Positions 37,118 through 47,262 of a stretch of 64,000 bases of DNA are shown here, in pieces. Within the stretch, counting starts at the first letter, position 1; each line of letters starts with the position of its first letter. The notes beneath the pieces are model-generated. The model had not been told where the DNA came from. It did not search any database and saw only the letters and a program-made list of their open reading frames with translations. The DNA comes from Asterionellopsis glacialis (lineage: Eukaryota > Bacillariophyta > Plagiogrammaphyceae > Rhaphoneidales > Asterionellopsidaceae), in the NCBI GenBank assembly GCA_014885115.2, contig WKLE02001169.1, positions 1-64,000 of the forward strand, read 5' to 3'. A program made the translations under genes and the position numbers.

Positions 37118-37390
37118 TCATACTTTCCTCTTGCGTTTCGAAAGGACCCTTTCAAGTTTCCTAAATTCTTTTCTGACACAGAAACCACTTAGAAAAGCAT
37201 CATCTTCCTTTTGTTGTTCACACCATTGAAGTATCTGTCGATTTGTACACGCTTTGGAAAGTTCATTTCGTGATCCTTCCATTGCAGTTACTCTTCGTTT
37301 TTTCGCTGATGATGACAAATCGAAGAAACTATCAGCCAGGCAGTAATCTCCCACCGCGTTTTTTAAGTCAATGAATGGTTTCCGAAACAT
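37118..37390 (-). CDS. Small basic hypothetical protein
   Basis: 90 aa, ATG at 37390 (MFRKPFIDLKNAVGDY), convergent with LKR/SDH. Lys/Arg-rich with a patch SSAKKRRVTAMEG and a C-terminus RKLERVLSKRKRKV; helical and possibly nucleic-acid binding or nucleolar. No family recognised and no introns seen. It may be a real small gene or the last exon of a longer one. Confidence 0.35.
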   Translation of the reverse strand: MFRKPFIDLKNAVGDYCLADSFFDLSSSAKKRRVTAMEGSRNELSKACTNRQILQWCEQQKEDDAFLSGFCVRKEFRKLERVLSKRKRKV

Positions 37391-38146
37391 GTATCTCTAC
37401 AGATGTGCGAGGGAGACATTATTTATAACAGTGTTTGTTATCTGTGGCATTTTCATCAACATAATCTTTTACGGCAAAATCCTACGTAAGTGGTTCTAGT
37501 AGGCTCTCTAGAAATGGTTTATATCATATTTTGGTCTCTCGGTCAGAAAGTTGTTTTACGTAGTATATTGGTGCAAGGGAAGGACACACTTAAATTTCCC
37601 TACAGAATGCATAGCGTCCTGATGATTTATTCGGATGTACCTGTGCATCTTGATCTAGGGTGAGTTTGTTGTGACTGTCTAGAGTAAGTTGTCCGAAGAC
37701 CTAGCACTAAAGAGCAGCAATGGAGCCCCGAGAGATTACTGTAGACGGCAAGCGTCAACCTGCAGATATTCGCACAATTAGCAAAGACAATACTGTATCT
37801 CCAAAACGAATTGAAAGTAACAAGGATTCAAAGAACTTCATTCATAATTAGATCTTGTAAAGTAGTTGTTTTTGCGTAGTGACCCAATATAAGAGATATG
37901 AATGATATAAAGTACGAGTACTCTGAAAAGATCTTTGGTCAATAAAGTAGCCATGATTGGTTTGCAAGTCTTACCAATTTCTCACTGATATTGAGTAGGG
38001 ATCCCTTGTGTTGTTGAATGAAATTCGTTGGAGAACGCACTAATGATCCGACAAAAGTCTGTGTGTTACGTTTTCTTATCCGAACATAACAATTCTGAAT
38101 CCAATTGATAACATTTATTTGTGGGAAACCAGCCCATACATTGCTT
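37391..38146. other. Intergenic region with one small ORF
   Basis: Mostly unremarkable. A 43-codon frame at 37720-37851 (MEPREITVDGKRQPADIRT, ending at TAG) has coding-like composition and a clean ATG, but no recognisable family; it could be a short gene or an exon remnant. Nothing else seen. Confidence 0.35.
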
Positions 38147-39217
38147 TTATGAAGAATCTAGGATCCATTCTACCAACTCTTGTCTAACTACTTCGTTGTC
38201 GATTGGTATAGCATTCCCCCCAGGATGGGTACACGACGATACTCGGAAACCAGCCTTTTCAAATGACGTTTTCACACGCTTAGCACTATCAGGAGGGCTA
38301 GTTTCATCCTTTGAACCAATAATGATGAACATTTGAGGTCCTACACATTCCTTCCCCCCCTTTTTAGTTAGTTTCAAACTACGTAATTCTCTTTCAAAAG
38401 GCTTGGGCCAGGCGACACCATTCAAAACGTACCCCAATCGTGGATGCTTGGATATTCGTCCCAAGGCTAACATGGCAGATATCAATATAGCTCCCTGAGA
38501 ATGTGCTAAAATTAAATCTGGATTTTCCATTTCTATTTCTGATATCACCATGTTACAACTTGCTTCAAAACCAATATATTCAAATGCACTGTAGGACTGC
38601 TGACCGTAGGGCACGGTCCACCACGACGATCCATATTCCTTTGGTTTCGACCATGGAGCCCACGGTGCTGTTATTTGTAAGTCAAGTTCGTGTTCTTCCT
38701 TCATAACTTCTTGGATGGGTTCCAAGGTTTGAGCAAAGTCGATCCCTGTACTTTCACTATCATGTAGCGCTAGAACTTTAAGAACAGGCAATTCAGGACC
38801 GGGGGGTTCATCATCCTCTTGATCCTCATTGTTTTTGTCTTCTGGTACCTCTTTAGCATCTGTAACCATATATCCAGGTATAGCCATAATCTTACCACAA
38901 TAATATGTATTTTGATAAGACGGTGACGTAGCTTTGTTATTGTTTTTCTTAATGTTGTTGTCACGATACTTGTTAGGTCGCCGACATGATACCAATGACG
39001 ACAACGACGATAAAGGTACTTGGACCGAAAAAGAATTCACTCCATGACAGTGCGACAATACTATTATAGTAGTCAACAGCTTAAACAAGGCAAAAAACGA
39101 GACCATTCCAAGCTTGTTATCTTTTCTAAGTGTCCTGTTGTGATAGGATTCGTTTATGCTTATTGACATACAATCCCTTTTTCTTATGTTATTATTTCTC
39201 TTCAATGGACACAACAT
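38147..39217 (-). CDS. FSH1-type alpha/beta serine hydrolase with atypical His site
   Basis: 356 aa from the ATG at 39217; in-frame ATGs at 39169 and 39106 are alternatives. The one at 39106 begins a clear signal-peptide-like MVSFFALFKLLTTIIVLSHC, with NSF/SV following that resembles the S-F cleavage context of diatom plastid proteins (inference). The hydrolase domain starts near 143 (LPVLKVLALHDSESTG). The nucleophile elbow is LAHSQGA, Ser240. The acid is probably Asp304 in IIIGSKDETSPPDSA. The FSH1 family normally has HxGGHxxP near the end; here it reads HPGGNAIP (331-338), so the usual catalytic His is Asn335. His331 might substitute, or the enzyme may be inactive. Substrate unknown. Confidence 0.7.
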   Translation of the reverse strand: MLCPLKRNNNIRKRDCMSISINESYHNRTLRKDNKLGMVSFFALFKLLTTIIVLSHCHGVNSFSVQVPLSSLSSLVSCRRPNKYRDNNIKKNNNKATSPSYQNTYYCGKIMAIPGYMVTDAKEVPEDKNNEDQEDDEPPGPELPVLKVLALHDSESTGIDFAQTLEPIQEVMKEEHELDLQITAPWAPWSKPKEYGSSWWTVPYGQQSYSAFEYIGFEASCNMVISEIEMENPDLILAHSQGAILISAMLALGRISKHPRLGYVLNGVAWPKPFERELRSLKLTKKGGKECVGPQMFIIIGSKDETSPPDSAKRVKTSFEKAGFRVSSCTHPGGNAIPIDNEVVRQELVEWILDSS

Positions 39218-39370
39218 TTCGCATTGACGTTCTTACTCGGAATGACGGAACAGACCGATGCAACACCGAATTCTATGAAAAAGAAATTCTGACCCTGCAA
39301 CTGTAATGCAGATGCTGCTGGCTCTGCTGATGGCTGAAGGATAGTGTCTGTGCTGTGACTGACACTAGAG

Positions 39371-39492
39371 AGTACCTGGTACGTATTATAACTGTACGTC
39401 CTACCGGTACCTACGAAGTAGGACTGCTGCGAGACTCCCATGAAAATCACTATCTGGTACCGTACCTGTACTGGTACCGTACCTTGGTACTC
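39371..39492. repeat. Cluster of GTACC-type palindromes
   Basis: About ten GTAC cores (GGTACC, CGTACC, AGTACC, GGTACG) in 122 bases, in the divergent spacer between the serine hydrolase and signal peptide peptidase genes, so inside a likely bidirectional promoter. Confidence 0.8.
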
Positions 39493-39695
39493 GTAGACTA
39501 CTGACATTACATCCCTCTGGTCTGTCCTCCTTCCCTCATCTGGAGGAACCCGACCCAAGTTCAGAATACCGCGTGAGCGTCAGGCGAACCGACTGGGCTT
39601 TCTTGACCGCCTCATCCGCCGATCATAATTTGTTGCGGGACAGCCAACAAGGAATCACTTGGTAATCGTACGGCCCAACAAAGTTTACCGACACC

Positions 39696-41014
39696 ATGAC
39701 CGACTCGACGCCGGTAAAGTCCACAAATCTTTTGTTGGTACTGTGTTATCTTACAATTCCAGGTCTATGGGGTGCTTCTCAAGTTATCTTGATTCCTTAT
39801 GTGGTCCATCTTTTAGTTCTGGTGACGGCGATTCTGTACATTGCCTGCCATTGGAGTCTTGTTCTCCGTGAAGAACCTACGGTTGACGAGGATGGAAACA
39901 GCACAAGTGCTTCCTCTGCGGGAGAAACACTACGCAAAGAAGATGCTATGCAATTCCCTATTATGGGCTCCCTCTCGCTGTTTTCTCTCTACCTTGCGTT
40001 CAGGTTTTTGGATAAAGAGATGGTCAATCTTATCATTGGTGGTTATTTTGCTCTAGTTGGAACCATGGCGCTGACGGCAACTATTGCGCCTGCCCTTTCT
40101 TTCCTCATCCCCCTTAATATCCTGAAAAAGAAATTCCATTATGGCACCCAAATCAACCACTCCTTGCCAGCATTTTTAGCCGGAGAGTCCCCATGGGAAA
40201 TTGAAATTGAATTTTCTACCGCTGAAGCCCTTGCTTTCATCAAGAGTGTCGTATTCTGCTACTTTTATGTCACAACAAAGAGCTGGCCTCTCAACAACAT
40301 ATTGGGTATTTGCTTTTGTATTCAGGGTATCGAAAGATTTAGTTTGGGTACCTACAAAATCGGAGCAATTCTTCTCGTTGGCTTGTTCTTTTACGACATA
40401 TTCTGGGTATTCGGAACCGATGTTGTAAGTTTCTTCACCACCAGAAATCATCCTTGTTCCTGTTTGTTTTGTTTTGATAACTTCCCAACCAACCAGAACA
40501 CCTTCTCTCATGCGTGTGGTTTTTTTTTAAAAAATAATAGATGGTTACTGTGGCAAAGAATCTTGATGGTCCAATTAAAATCCTCTTTCCTCGTTCTTTA
40601 ACACCAAATCCTGAAACAGGAAAGATTGATCTTTCTCTATTAGGTCTTGGTGACATTGTTATTCCTGGATTCTTTTTGGCTCTTCTTTTGCGTTTCGATG
40701 CTCACAAAAGTAATGTCTCAACAATTGCACCAACAAATGTACACGCAAGTTTTCCAAAGCCATACTTTCATTCATGTCTGATTGCCTACATTTTGGGTCT
40801 TGGAACTACCCTTTACGTCATGATTGCATTCAATGCTGCTCAGCCAGCATTATTATATTTAGTCCCAGCATGCTTAGGAAGTTCCTTGTTGTGTGCTGTA
40901 GTACGGGGAGAGCTAAAGGAACTGTTTGATTACTCTGAAGAGGAGGAGGAGGAAGAAGAAGAAGAGGAACAAAAAACAGTGAAAAAGGATGAAGCAGCCA
41001 AAAAGGACGACTAG
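39696..41014 (+). CDS. SPP: Signal peptide peptidase (presenilin-type aspartyl protease)
   Basis: Two exons, 39696-40424 and 40541-41014 (116-bp intron, donor GTAAGT), 400 aa, ATG at 39696. Multi-pass: about nine hydrophobic segments starting LLLVLCYLTIPGLWG. The GxGD-protease motifs are complete: YD in LVGLFFYDIFWVFG (Asp234), GLGD in LLGLGDIVIPG (Asp281) and PAL at 345-347 (QPALLYLVP). The orientation and the conserved stretch GTDVMVTVAKNLDGPIK identify SPP rather than presenilin. It cleaves signal peptides and other type II transmembrane segments in the ER membrane. The C-terminus is a poly-Glu tail ending AAKKDD, a KKxx dilysine ER-retrieval motif as in animal SPP. Tail-to-tail with an exon-like frame only 35 bases downstream. 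Confidence 0.95.
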
Positions 41015-41048
41015 CTAAACAAGTCTCAATAGTAAGCAAAGTCTTGTT

Positions 41049-41184
41049 CTAGAATGTGTTTACTTTACGTCTTCTATATTTTCCACCAGTTTGTTTCAAA
41101 GCAAAGTCTGTATGAGCTACAAAATACCCCTCTGCTGTAAAGGGTGCAAATCTTGGAACGGGAGCTTGTTTGTCATTTATAGTT
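41049..41184 (-). other. Possible terminal exon of an unresolved minus-strand gene
   Basis: After a pyrimidine-rich acceptor (CTCTCTTCAG) the frame reads TINDKQAPVPRFAPFTAEGY then HTDFALKQTGGKYRRRKVNTF and stops at 41049. It looks like a real basic C-terminus. Upstream, an exon-like segment at about 41341-41383 reads LLTTDLEAQIVRLEGAG with a donor GTGAGT, but its phase does not match this exon in the way I can join them. I do not recognise the protein. Confidence 0.3.
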
Positions 41185-41511
41185 CTGAAGAGAGCGAAAG
41201 AATGAGAATAAAAAGATTTGTTTTTAAAGTCGTCAGTCAAATTTCCATTGCTGACCATCAAATCTCTTTAGAAAGCAAATTACAAAGCAATAGAAATTTA
41301 CTATAGTATACACGAATCAAATCATATATAATACTCACACCCGCCCCTTCTAATCGAACAATTTGTGCTTCCAAATCTGTTGTGAGCAACTAGAAGAACA
41401 AGAAAAAAGAAACTCTTTAGAGACCCAGAAGTATTGCCGGCAACTTGTCGATATCTTTTTTCAAACAAAATACTCCATATCAGTCGTGGCAAACAAAGGT
41501 CCACAAAGACG

Positions 41512-41811
41512 TAATGCTGGTTCCTTGGCCTTTGCTTCCAAGCCTATGAGGTGCTTACCATTACCCATGCTCGGGGTAAGGATAAACCGGATATGATGAC
41601 AAATTTATTTACAGGTGGCATGGCAGGTGTAGGGAATTGGATTGTTGCGATACCTATAGATACCATTGAATCACGTCTTCAAACGACAAACAAAGTTTTT
41701 TTGAAATTTATCATGCTTTGGTATTGCCTTATTCCATGGTTTATCACCAGCCTTTCTTTGTGCCTTCCCCGCTAATGCTGCGCATGCTTTACAGGTGTCA
41801 AAACTATGCGT
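41512..41811 (+). pseudogene. Broken mitochondrial carrier (SLC25) fragment
   Basis: One frame reads LTITHARGKDKPDMMTNLF then TGGMAGVGNWIVAIPIDTIE and SRLQTTNK, the PxD-type signature (P-I-D-T-I-E-S-R) of a carrier repeat. About 30 bases later another frame gives ALFHGLSPAFLCAFPANAAH, the matching SLC25 stretch that usually reads like YRGFGPALARAFPANAA. The two pieces are separated by a T7 run and a frame change, and neither the other carrier repeats nor a start codon is present. I read this as a pseudogene fragment of an acyl-carnitine/ornithine-type carrier. An unrecognised intron with GT...AG is the alternative. Confidence 0.55.
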
Positions 41812-42517
41812 GAATTCATGAATTTAGATTGAGACATTTAAAAAAAAATCAATAACAATTGAAATCAATAGGTGCTCAATAGGTGCACAATCTTGAATCA
41901 AGGTAATCATATTGTGTAGTCCACTATTTCGTATGTATCAGGGAGGAAGAAGGGATTTTAAAAAGATATCAACGTTAGAGAATGCGGTTTGGTTTTGACA
42001 ACAAGTCAATAGGATTCCTATCTGCATAACCGACTTCTTGTTAGTATAGTATGTGGCCGCAATAAAACAGACGTATCAATGATGATCACAGTAGTAATGG
42101 CAGGTAAAAAAGGAAACTACCTTCTTTGCTACCAGGTACCTTCTTAATTCTAATTTGGTTGCTACTCCAAAGTCAGTTATGAACACATATTATATTACGT
42201 ATAAGTTATTACTTTCTCTACATCACTGTTAGTTTGGTATGTCTCTTTTGCGCACTCTTTTCACTCTTTTTTCTTGTTTTTCACTATTTTCACTTGTATC
42301 TTACTGTAGTAACGCTTGTTCTTGCGTATCTTTTTTGCTCACTCTTTTATTCTTACTTTTACTTTCTGTACTTCATTAGGTTGGTATGTCTCTTTTTCTT
42401 ACTCTTTTCAATTAACTTTTGTTATCTTCTGTCTACTCTTTTCTTCTTACTTCAGTTTTCGATTTCTTTTTCAAAATTAACTTGGGAAATGCACTTGCAT
42501 GTGCCACATTTGACCCC
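41812..42517. other. Intergenic, strongly T-rich strand
   Basis: No gene. From about 42230 to 42470 the plus strand is a pyrimidine-rich run built from degenerate repeats; TTGGTATGTCTCTTTT followed by CACTCTTTTC-like sequence occurs near 42235 and again near 42382. Long frames here are low-complexity artefacts. Confidence 0.6.
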
Positions 42518-43359
42518 TTACATCAAAATACAGGTGTTTTGCCGGGGAAGGCAACCAATTTCTTCGGTGCGCACAATGAGCTCTTCACCTGGTTCTCCTA
42601 CTTTTCCATCTGAATCTTTACAAAACAACTGAATACCGTACGTGGAACCTGGTTTAAGACCTGATAGAGTAGCCAGGGTCATCATGCTAGATGCTGAAAG
42701 GTTTCTTGCGCTTGGTCCATTTTCTAGATCAGAATAGGACTTCCACTGCAGTTCATACTCTGAGATATCATGAGCAGCTTCAAACTCTACAGAAATTTCT
42801 GTCTCAACAGCAGAAATTAATTTTAATTTTGGCCCAACCATAATGGGTGTGGGTGTGGTTGGTTTCACACCAACCGATTTCAGTTTTGGTTCAGGCTTTG
42901 CCATTTCCTCAAGAGATTCAGTCGTTGCTCCTGTCATAGTAGATATTTTTGTTTGCAGATGTCCAACCGCAGGATCAACCTGGTGAGTTTTGATATTGTC
43001 CCAGTTCACGGAACACTCGTTTTCATTCCATGTGTAGAGAGCAGATTCTTCAGGGTACACTTTCTTGATTCTTGGCACGTCACCAGCAAACAACCAGGTT
43101 CCAAAAACAGCGTCCCAATTCATTTGTCCAAAGTAGTTTGTACCATAGAATCCAAAGTTTGTGGTCACCACTTGATGATGAGTGGCATGTTCCAGTGTGA
43201 ATGGAATCCGAGAGTGTCCTATCACAGCAACAAACAAAATAGAAAGAACTGAGAATAACCAGCCCCAAACATTGTTTGCTCCAACAATGAAGAGTGGTCC
43301 GAATAGATATCCAACACTTGTCCACAAAGTCTCAACCCAGTTGTTAGACAAAGCTGTAA
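42518..43359 (-). CDS. Fatty-acid-hydroxylase-like protein with FN3-like domain and CaaX end (5' part in gap)
   Basis: C-terminal 280 residues visible; the 5' part is lost in the gap at 43360-44192. After two hydrophobic segments (VGYLFGPLFIVGANNVW, LFSVLSILFVAVIG) come the histidine motif HATHH and NFGFYGTNYFGQMNWDAVFGTW, matching the last box of the fatty acid hydroxylase / sterol desaturase superfamily (HxxHH...NFG...D.LFGT), an ER-membrane di-iron fold. About 80 polar residues then lead to an FN3-like domain: PTPIMVGPKLKLISAVE, YELQWKSYSD and LSGLKPGSTYGIQLFCKD are the strand pattern of fibronectin type III. The last four residues are CILM before TAA, a farnesyl-type CaaX box. The catalytic half cannot be checked because of the gap. 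Substrate unknown; sterol or fatty-acyl hydroxylation is inference from the superfamily. Confidence 0.7.
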
Positions 43360-44192
43360 NNNNNNNNNNNNNNNNNNNNNNNNNNNNNNNNNNNNNNNNN
43401 NNNNNNNNNNNNNNNNNNNNNNNNNNNNNNNNNNNNNNNNNNNNNNNNNNNNNNNNNNNNNNNNNNNNNNNNNNNNNNNNNNNNNNNNNNNNNNNNNNNN
43501 NNNNNNNNNNNNNNNNNNNNNNNNNNNNNNNNNNNNNNNNNNNNNNNNNNNNNNNNNNNNNNNNNNNNNNNNNNNNNNNNNNNNNNNNNNNNNNNNNNNN
43601 NNNNNNNNNNNNNNNNNNNNNNNNNNNNNNNNNNNNNNNNNNNNNNNNNNNNNNNNNNNNNNNNNNNNNNNNNNNNNNNNNNNNNNNNNNNNNNNNNNNN
43701 NNNNNNNNNNNNNNNNNNNNNNNNNNNNNNNNNNNNNNNNNNNNNNNNNNNNNNNNNNNNNNNNNNNNNNNNNNNNNNNNNNNNNNNNNNNNNNNNNNNN
43801 NNNNNNNNNNNNNNNNNNNNNNNNNNNNNNNNNNNNNNNNNNNNNNNNNNNNNNNNNNNNNNNNNNNNNNNNNNNNNNNNNNNNNNNNNNNNNNNNNNNN
43901 NNNNNNNNNNNNNNNNNNNNNNNNNNNNNNNNNNNNNNNNNNNNNNNNNNNNNNNNNNNNNNNNNNNNNNNNNNNNNNNNNNNNNNNNNNNNNNNNNNNN
44001 NNNNNNNNNNNNNNNNNNNNNNNNNNNNNNNNNNNNNNNNNNNNNNNNNNNNNNNNNNNNNNNNNNNNNNNNNNNNNNNNNNNNNNNNNNNNNNNNNNNN
44101 NNNNNNNNNNNNNNNNNNNNNNNNNNNNNNNNNNNNNNNNNNNNNNNNNNNNNNNNNNNNNNNNNNNNNNNNNNNNNNNNNNNNNNNNNNNN
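43360..44192. other. Assembly gap (833 N)
   Basis: Run of N. Its left edge cuts the hydroxylase-like gene and its right edge abuts a tandem repeat, which may be why assembly failed. Confidence 1.
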
Positions 44193-44210
44193 ATATATTG
44201 CATACCAGGT

Positions 44211-44340
44211 ACAGGATTTGCATTTTTTGAACTTAATGTATGTAGGATTTAAATCACGTATCATACATTATTGCATACAGGATTTGCATGTTTTGAACTT
44301 ACTGTATGTAGGATTTGAATCATGTATCATACATCAGGTT
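44211..44340. repeat. Tandem repeat, about 66-bp unit, at the gap edge
   Basis: Two diverged copies of a unit beginning ACAGGATTTGCAT and containing TTTTGAACTTA.TGTATGTAGGATTT, then ATCA.GTATCATACAT: about 44211-44276 and 44277-44336. More copies may lie inside the adjacent gap. Confidence 0.75.
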
Positions 44341-45117
44341 TTGCTTATTTCATGAAATTCTCAAGTCAGGAGGATGTTTTTTAAATTGCAGTAGATTGAG
44401 GTATAAATACAGTAACGGCCTCTTGAATACCCGCCAAACCCCATGCACACCAACCTACTACTGACATCACTCTTAAACCACGTATGACATTACTACTACT
44501 GACGTCAATCTTAAACCACGTGTGAGATAAAGCACATACTAAAGGATATTCTGTAGTTAGCTGATCTCTGAAGAATATAATATACACCAAAAGTTATAAC
44601 AAACCTTTAGGTCATCATCACATAATTTATTATCTACAGTAGAATTCTTTTCCAAAGTCATCAGATGCCACGTAGCTGAAACTTCAAGATCCTAGAGTAC
44701 CTGGTAGTAGGAAATCTCCCACTGATTATGAGCTTCTTTTCAGGATCTCCCACTCAAATCTGTGGGAGAAGGTTGGTACGAGCTACAGAAAATCTACGGA
44801 GTACTTGAACAAAATAAAAATACCATTTGGTACTTTTACTTCTCCCACTTGTCTGTCCGTTGAGTTAGTGGGAAACAAGGGGTATCTCCCTCCCACCCTG
44901 GTATGTGAATCTCATTATTCCCAATGTTTAAGTGTAAAAACACCTTAAGTGGAAAATGTCTCAACGTATGTTGACTGTAGATTTGTACCATGATACAATG
45001 TACGTGTTCCTGGTACAGTACTGTACAGTTTTTTTCTTTTCTTCTTGTCTTTTTTTTCAAACAAAAATTCAAAAAATCGACATGCAATTGCAAGGTCATG
45101 GACTCCATGAGCGTCAA
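44341..45117. other. Intergenic region, nothing coding
   Basis: Contains a repeated TCTTAAACCACGT (near 44470 and 44509), several copies of GATCTCCCACT/TCTCCCAC (44715-44850) and scattered GTACC motifs (44700, 45012). No gene supported. Confidence 0.5.
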
Positions 45118-46770
45118 AGACAAACCATCCCAACAACAACAGATGAGCCTATTCTTGGCTCAGATACTGTTGTTAACAGTAATAAAAGATTGGGAAGGTG
45201 GGAATTATTTAATGAATGTAATGCTGGCAATGTCTTGGGATGTGGCCATTAGGTCTTTTGCTTCAGGGTGAGATATATTAATCTATAGATTTATATGGTC
45301 ATTCTTCATCTTTTAGTGAGCACTTTTGACACAAAGAACTTGAGAGGATGAGTATGGATTTAAAGGCAGGAGATTATGTGAAGGTTGTCAGCAAGAAGTA
45401 TCAAGGGGCAAATGGGCAGGTGAAGCATAGAACTCCGTGCTATATTTTCCTCAAGGTAAGTGGGATGGAGGATATTATCAAGGTCTGGCATACTTTGGCT
45501 AAATTGAATATGGTGAGGACATGGGTTGGTATCAGGAGCTGTGATGCTGTTGGAGGTGTGAGTGTGAGTCCTGATGACATTGTTGCCAGTGGTAGGGATG
45601 TCATGGATAGTGATTGGACACTACTATTTGCTAATACAAAGCCTGGTAGGTTGGTTCAAATTGATCAGGATTAGGTTGGACAATCCTAATTCTTGGTATC
45701 TTGAAGGGATTATAAATTGTGTCAAGTCATGAGAAGATGTTGGAATGTGCAGGGTAAAATGGAACCAAAATTGAATAGAATTTTAGAAGGAAGGAAGTAG
45801 GGTGGGGAAGGGGAAATAAAAAAGTTCAGATGGGAGAGTGTCAAAATAAAGGTATTGTCTTGAGGTAGGGGTGACTTAGTCAACATGGTCAGCAGACTAT
45901 TTCCAGGAGGAATGAGAAATAAGAAACTCTTGGAATTTCTTTGGAGGGTAACAAGGGGAATTGTATGTCTGTTTATGGCTTGAAGAACCAAGAATGGAAT
46001 GATCTAAATTCATTGTTCACGACTATAGACATTTTTGAGGAGGTAGGGATGATATTATTTTATAGAAGATATACCAGAGAGAACATGACTTAGTAAGTTA
46101 CATTAGGGCATCCTACTGACTGGGGCAAAAGATCTCTGAACCATATCTTTTCTACTTTGAAACATAGTAGAATTTTGTCATTTCATAATCCATTCCATTT
46201 TTATAGTGTTTCAGTACTAAGAATTCTTTACCTACATATACGGTTCCAAGCACCCAACTGTCCCTACCTATGCCTTCTAACTAACTAGAGTTTCTTTTCT
46301 TCCATTTTAATTTAGTATTTCAGGGCATCAAAGACCCACAGATTCCCATTTTTCCAAACACAACAAACATTAAGCTTACTTTTCACAACAAACACACATA
46401 TTTGAACACACTTGTCTTCAGTGTTCTCCTATATGATCAGGTAAGGTTGGAGCAAAAAATGGCCCTTGTAATGCTCCCAATGATTCATTCTTGCCTGCAT
46501 ATCTATTTAATAGCCAGGGCCCTCAACACCATTATGCGGGTAGAAGCAATACCTCATACTACTTGAGCTCCAGCATGGTTTGCTCTGTCATTGGATGGTG
46601 ATGATTCTGTAGCTTTGTTTGTTTGAGAGCAGTGTCTATTGTTAGATCATGTGCCACACAATGAGTACCCTCACAGCATGGATTATGCCAATATATCATC
46701 ATGGTGCCAGAGCAGTGTACCACTCTGTGGATACCAGATGTTTTCTCTGCATATGTAGGATTTTTTTTTC
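45118..46770. other. Second CpG-poor island
   Basis: Only about four CpG (near 45435, 46020, 46240 and 46537) in 1.65 kb, although GC is near 40 percent. It has the same signature as the large block at 23180-29144. It includes the ORF at 45348-45674. Confidence 0.6.
45348..45674 (+). CDS. Hypothetical ORF with KOW-like start, in CpG-poor DNA
   Basis: 108 aa, ATG at 45348. The opening LKAGDYVKVVSKKYQGANGQV has the V-x-V...G-x-x-G-x-V spacing of a KOW motif, found in ribosomal and transcription-elongation proteins and in some transposon proteins. Later VWHTLAKLNMVRTWVGIR and IVASGRDVMDSDW have normal protein composition. A GTAAGTGG donor-like site lies directly after CYIFLK, so part of the frame could be intron. 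The almost CpG-free codon use suggests a silenced transposon gene rather than a host gene. Function unknown. Confidence 0.35.
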   Translation: MSMDLKAGDYVKVVSKKYQGANGQVKHRTPCYIFLKVSGMEDIIKVWHTLAKLNMVRTWVGIRSCDAVGGVSVSPDDIVASGRDVMDSDWTLLFANTKPGRLVQIDQD

Positions 46771-47262
46771 ACCCCGAAATATTCCTTTTTTGACTTGGCC
46801 CATTATGAATTTAAAAAAAAGATGTCTGCCAGTCTATCCTAAAATACTAACCTTCATACCCCTCCCCCGTGTCCCCCTCCAGGCTCCGGCAGAGTGGAGC
46901 CCATTGGGTTATGAGTTTTTAGTAGCATTGTGGTCCAAAATTGCACGGTCAGGGCAAGAGTTACGTTCAACATGTACGAAAGGGTACGCACCGTGAATAA
47001 CCCTACCTACGATACGATAGACAACCACCGCACCCGAGACAAGAGACTCCTCTCGTTGAACGACAGAGAGACCACTGTTGCTCCTGAAGAACTGATTTGG
47101 AGGTAAAGAGGCGCACACCAACAAGGGGGCAAAAAGGCTCTTCGTTTAATTTTGTCCCGCACGTGTCTCGTTGTCTCTCTCACCTCTCACCCTTTGTTGC
47201 ATTGTTGAACATAGACAGCAATTACTTTCTCCATTTACAAGAGATAAGTACACCAAAACAAG

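Noticed and set aside
43182..44264. Long open frames spanning the gap
   Set aside because: They are open only because the gap is N; only the minus-strand frame ending at 42518 has supported protein sequence.
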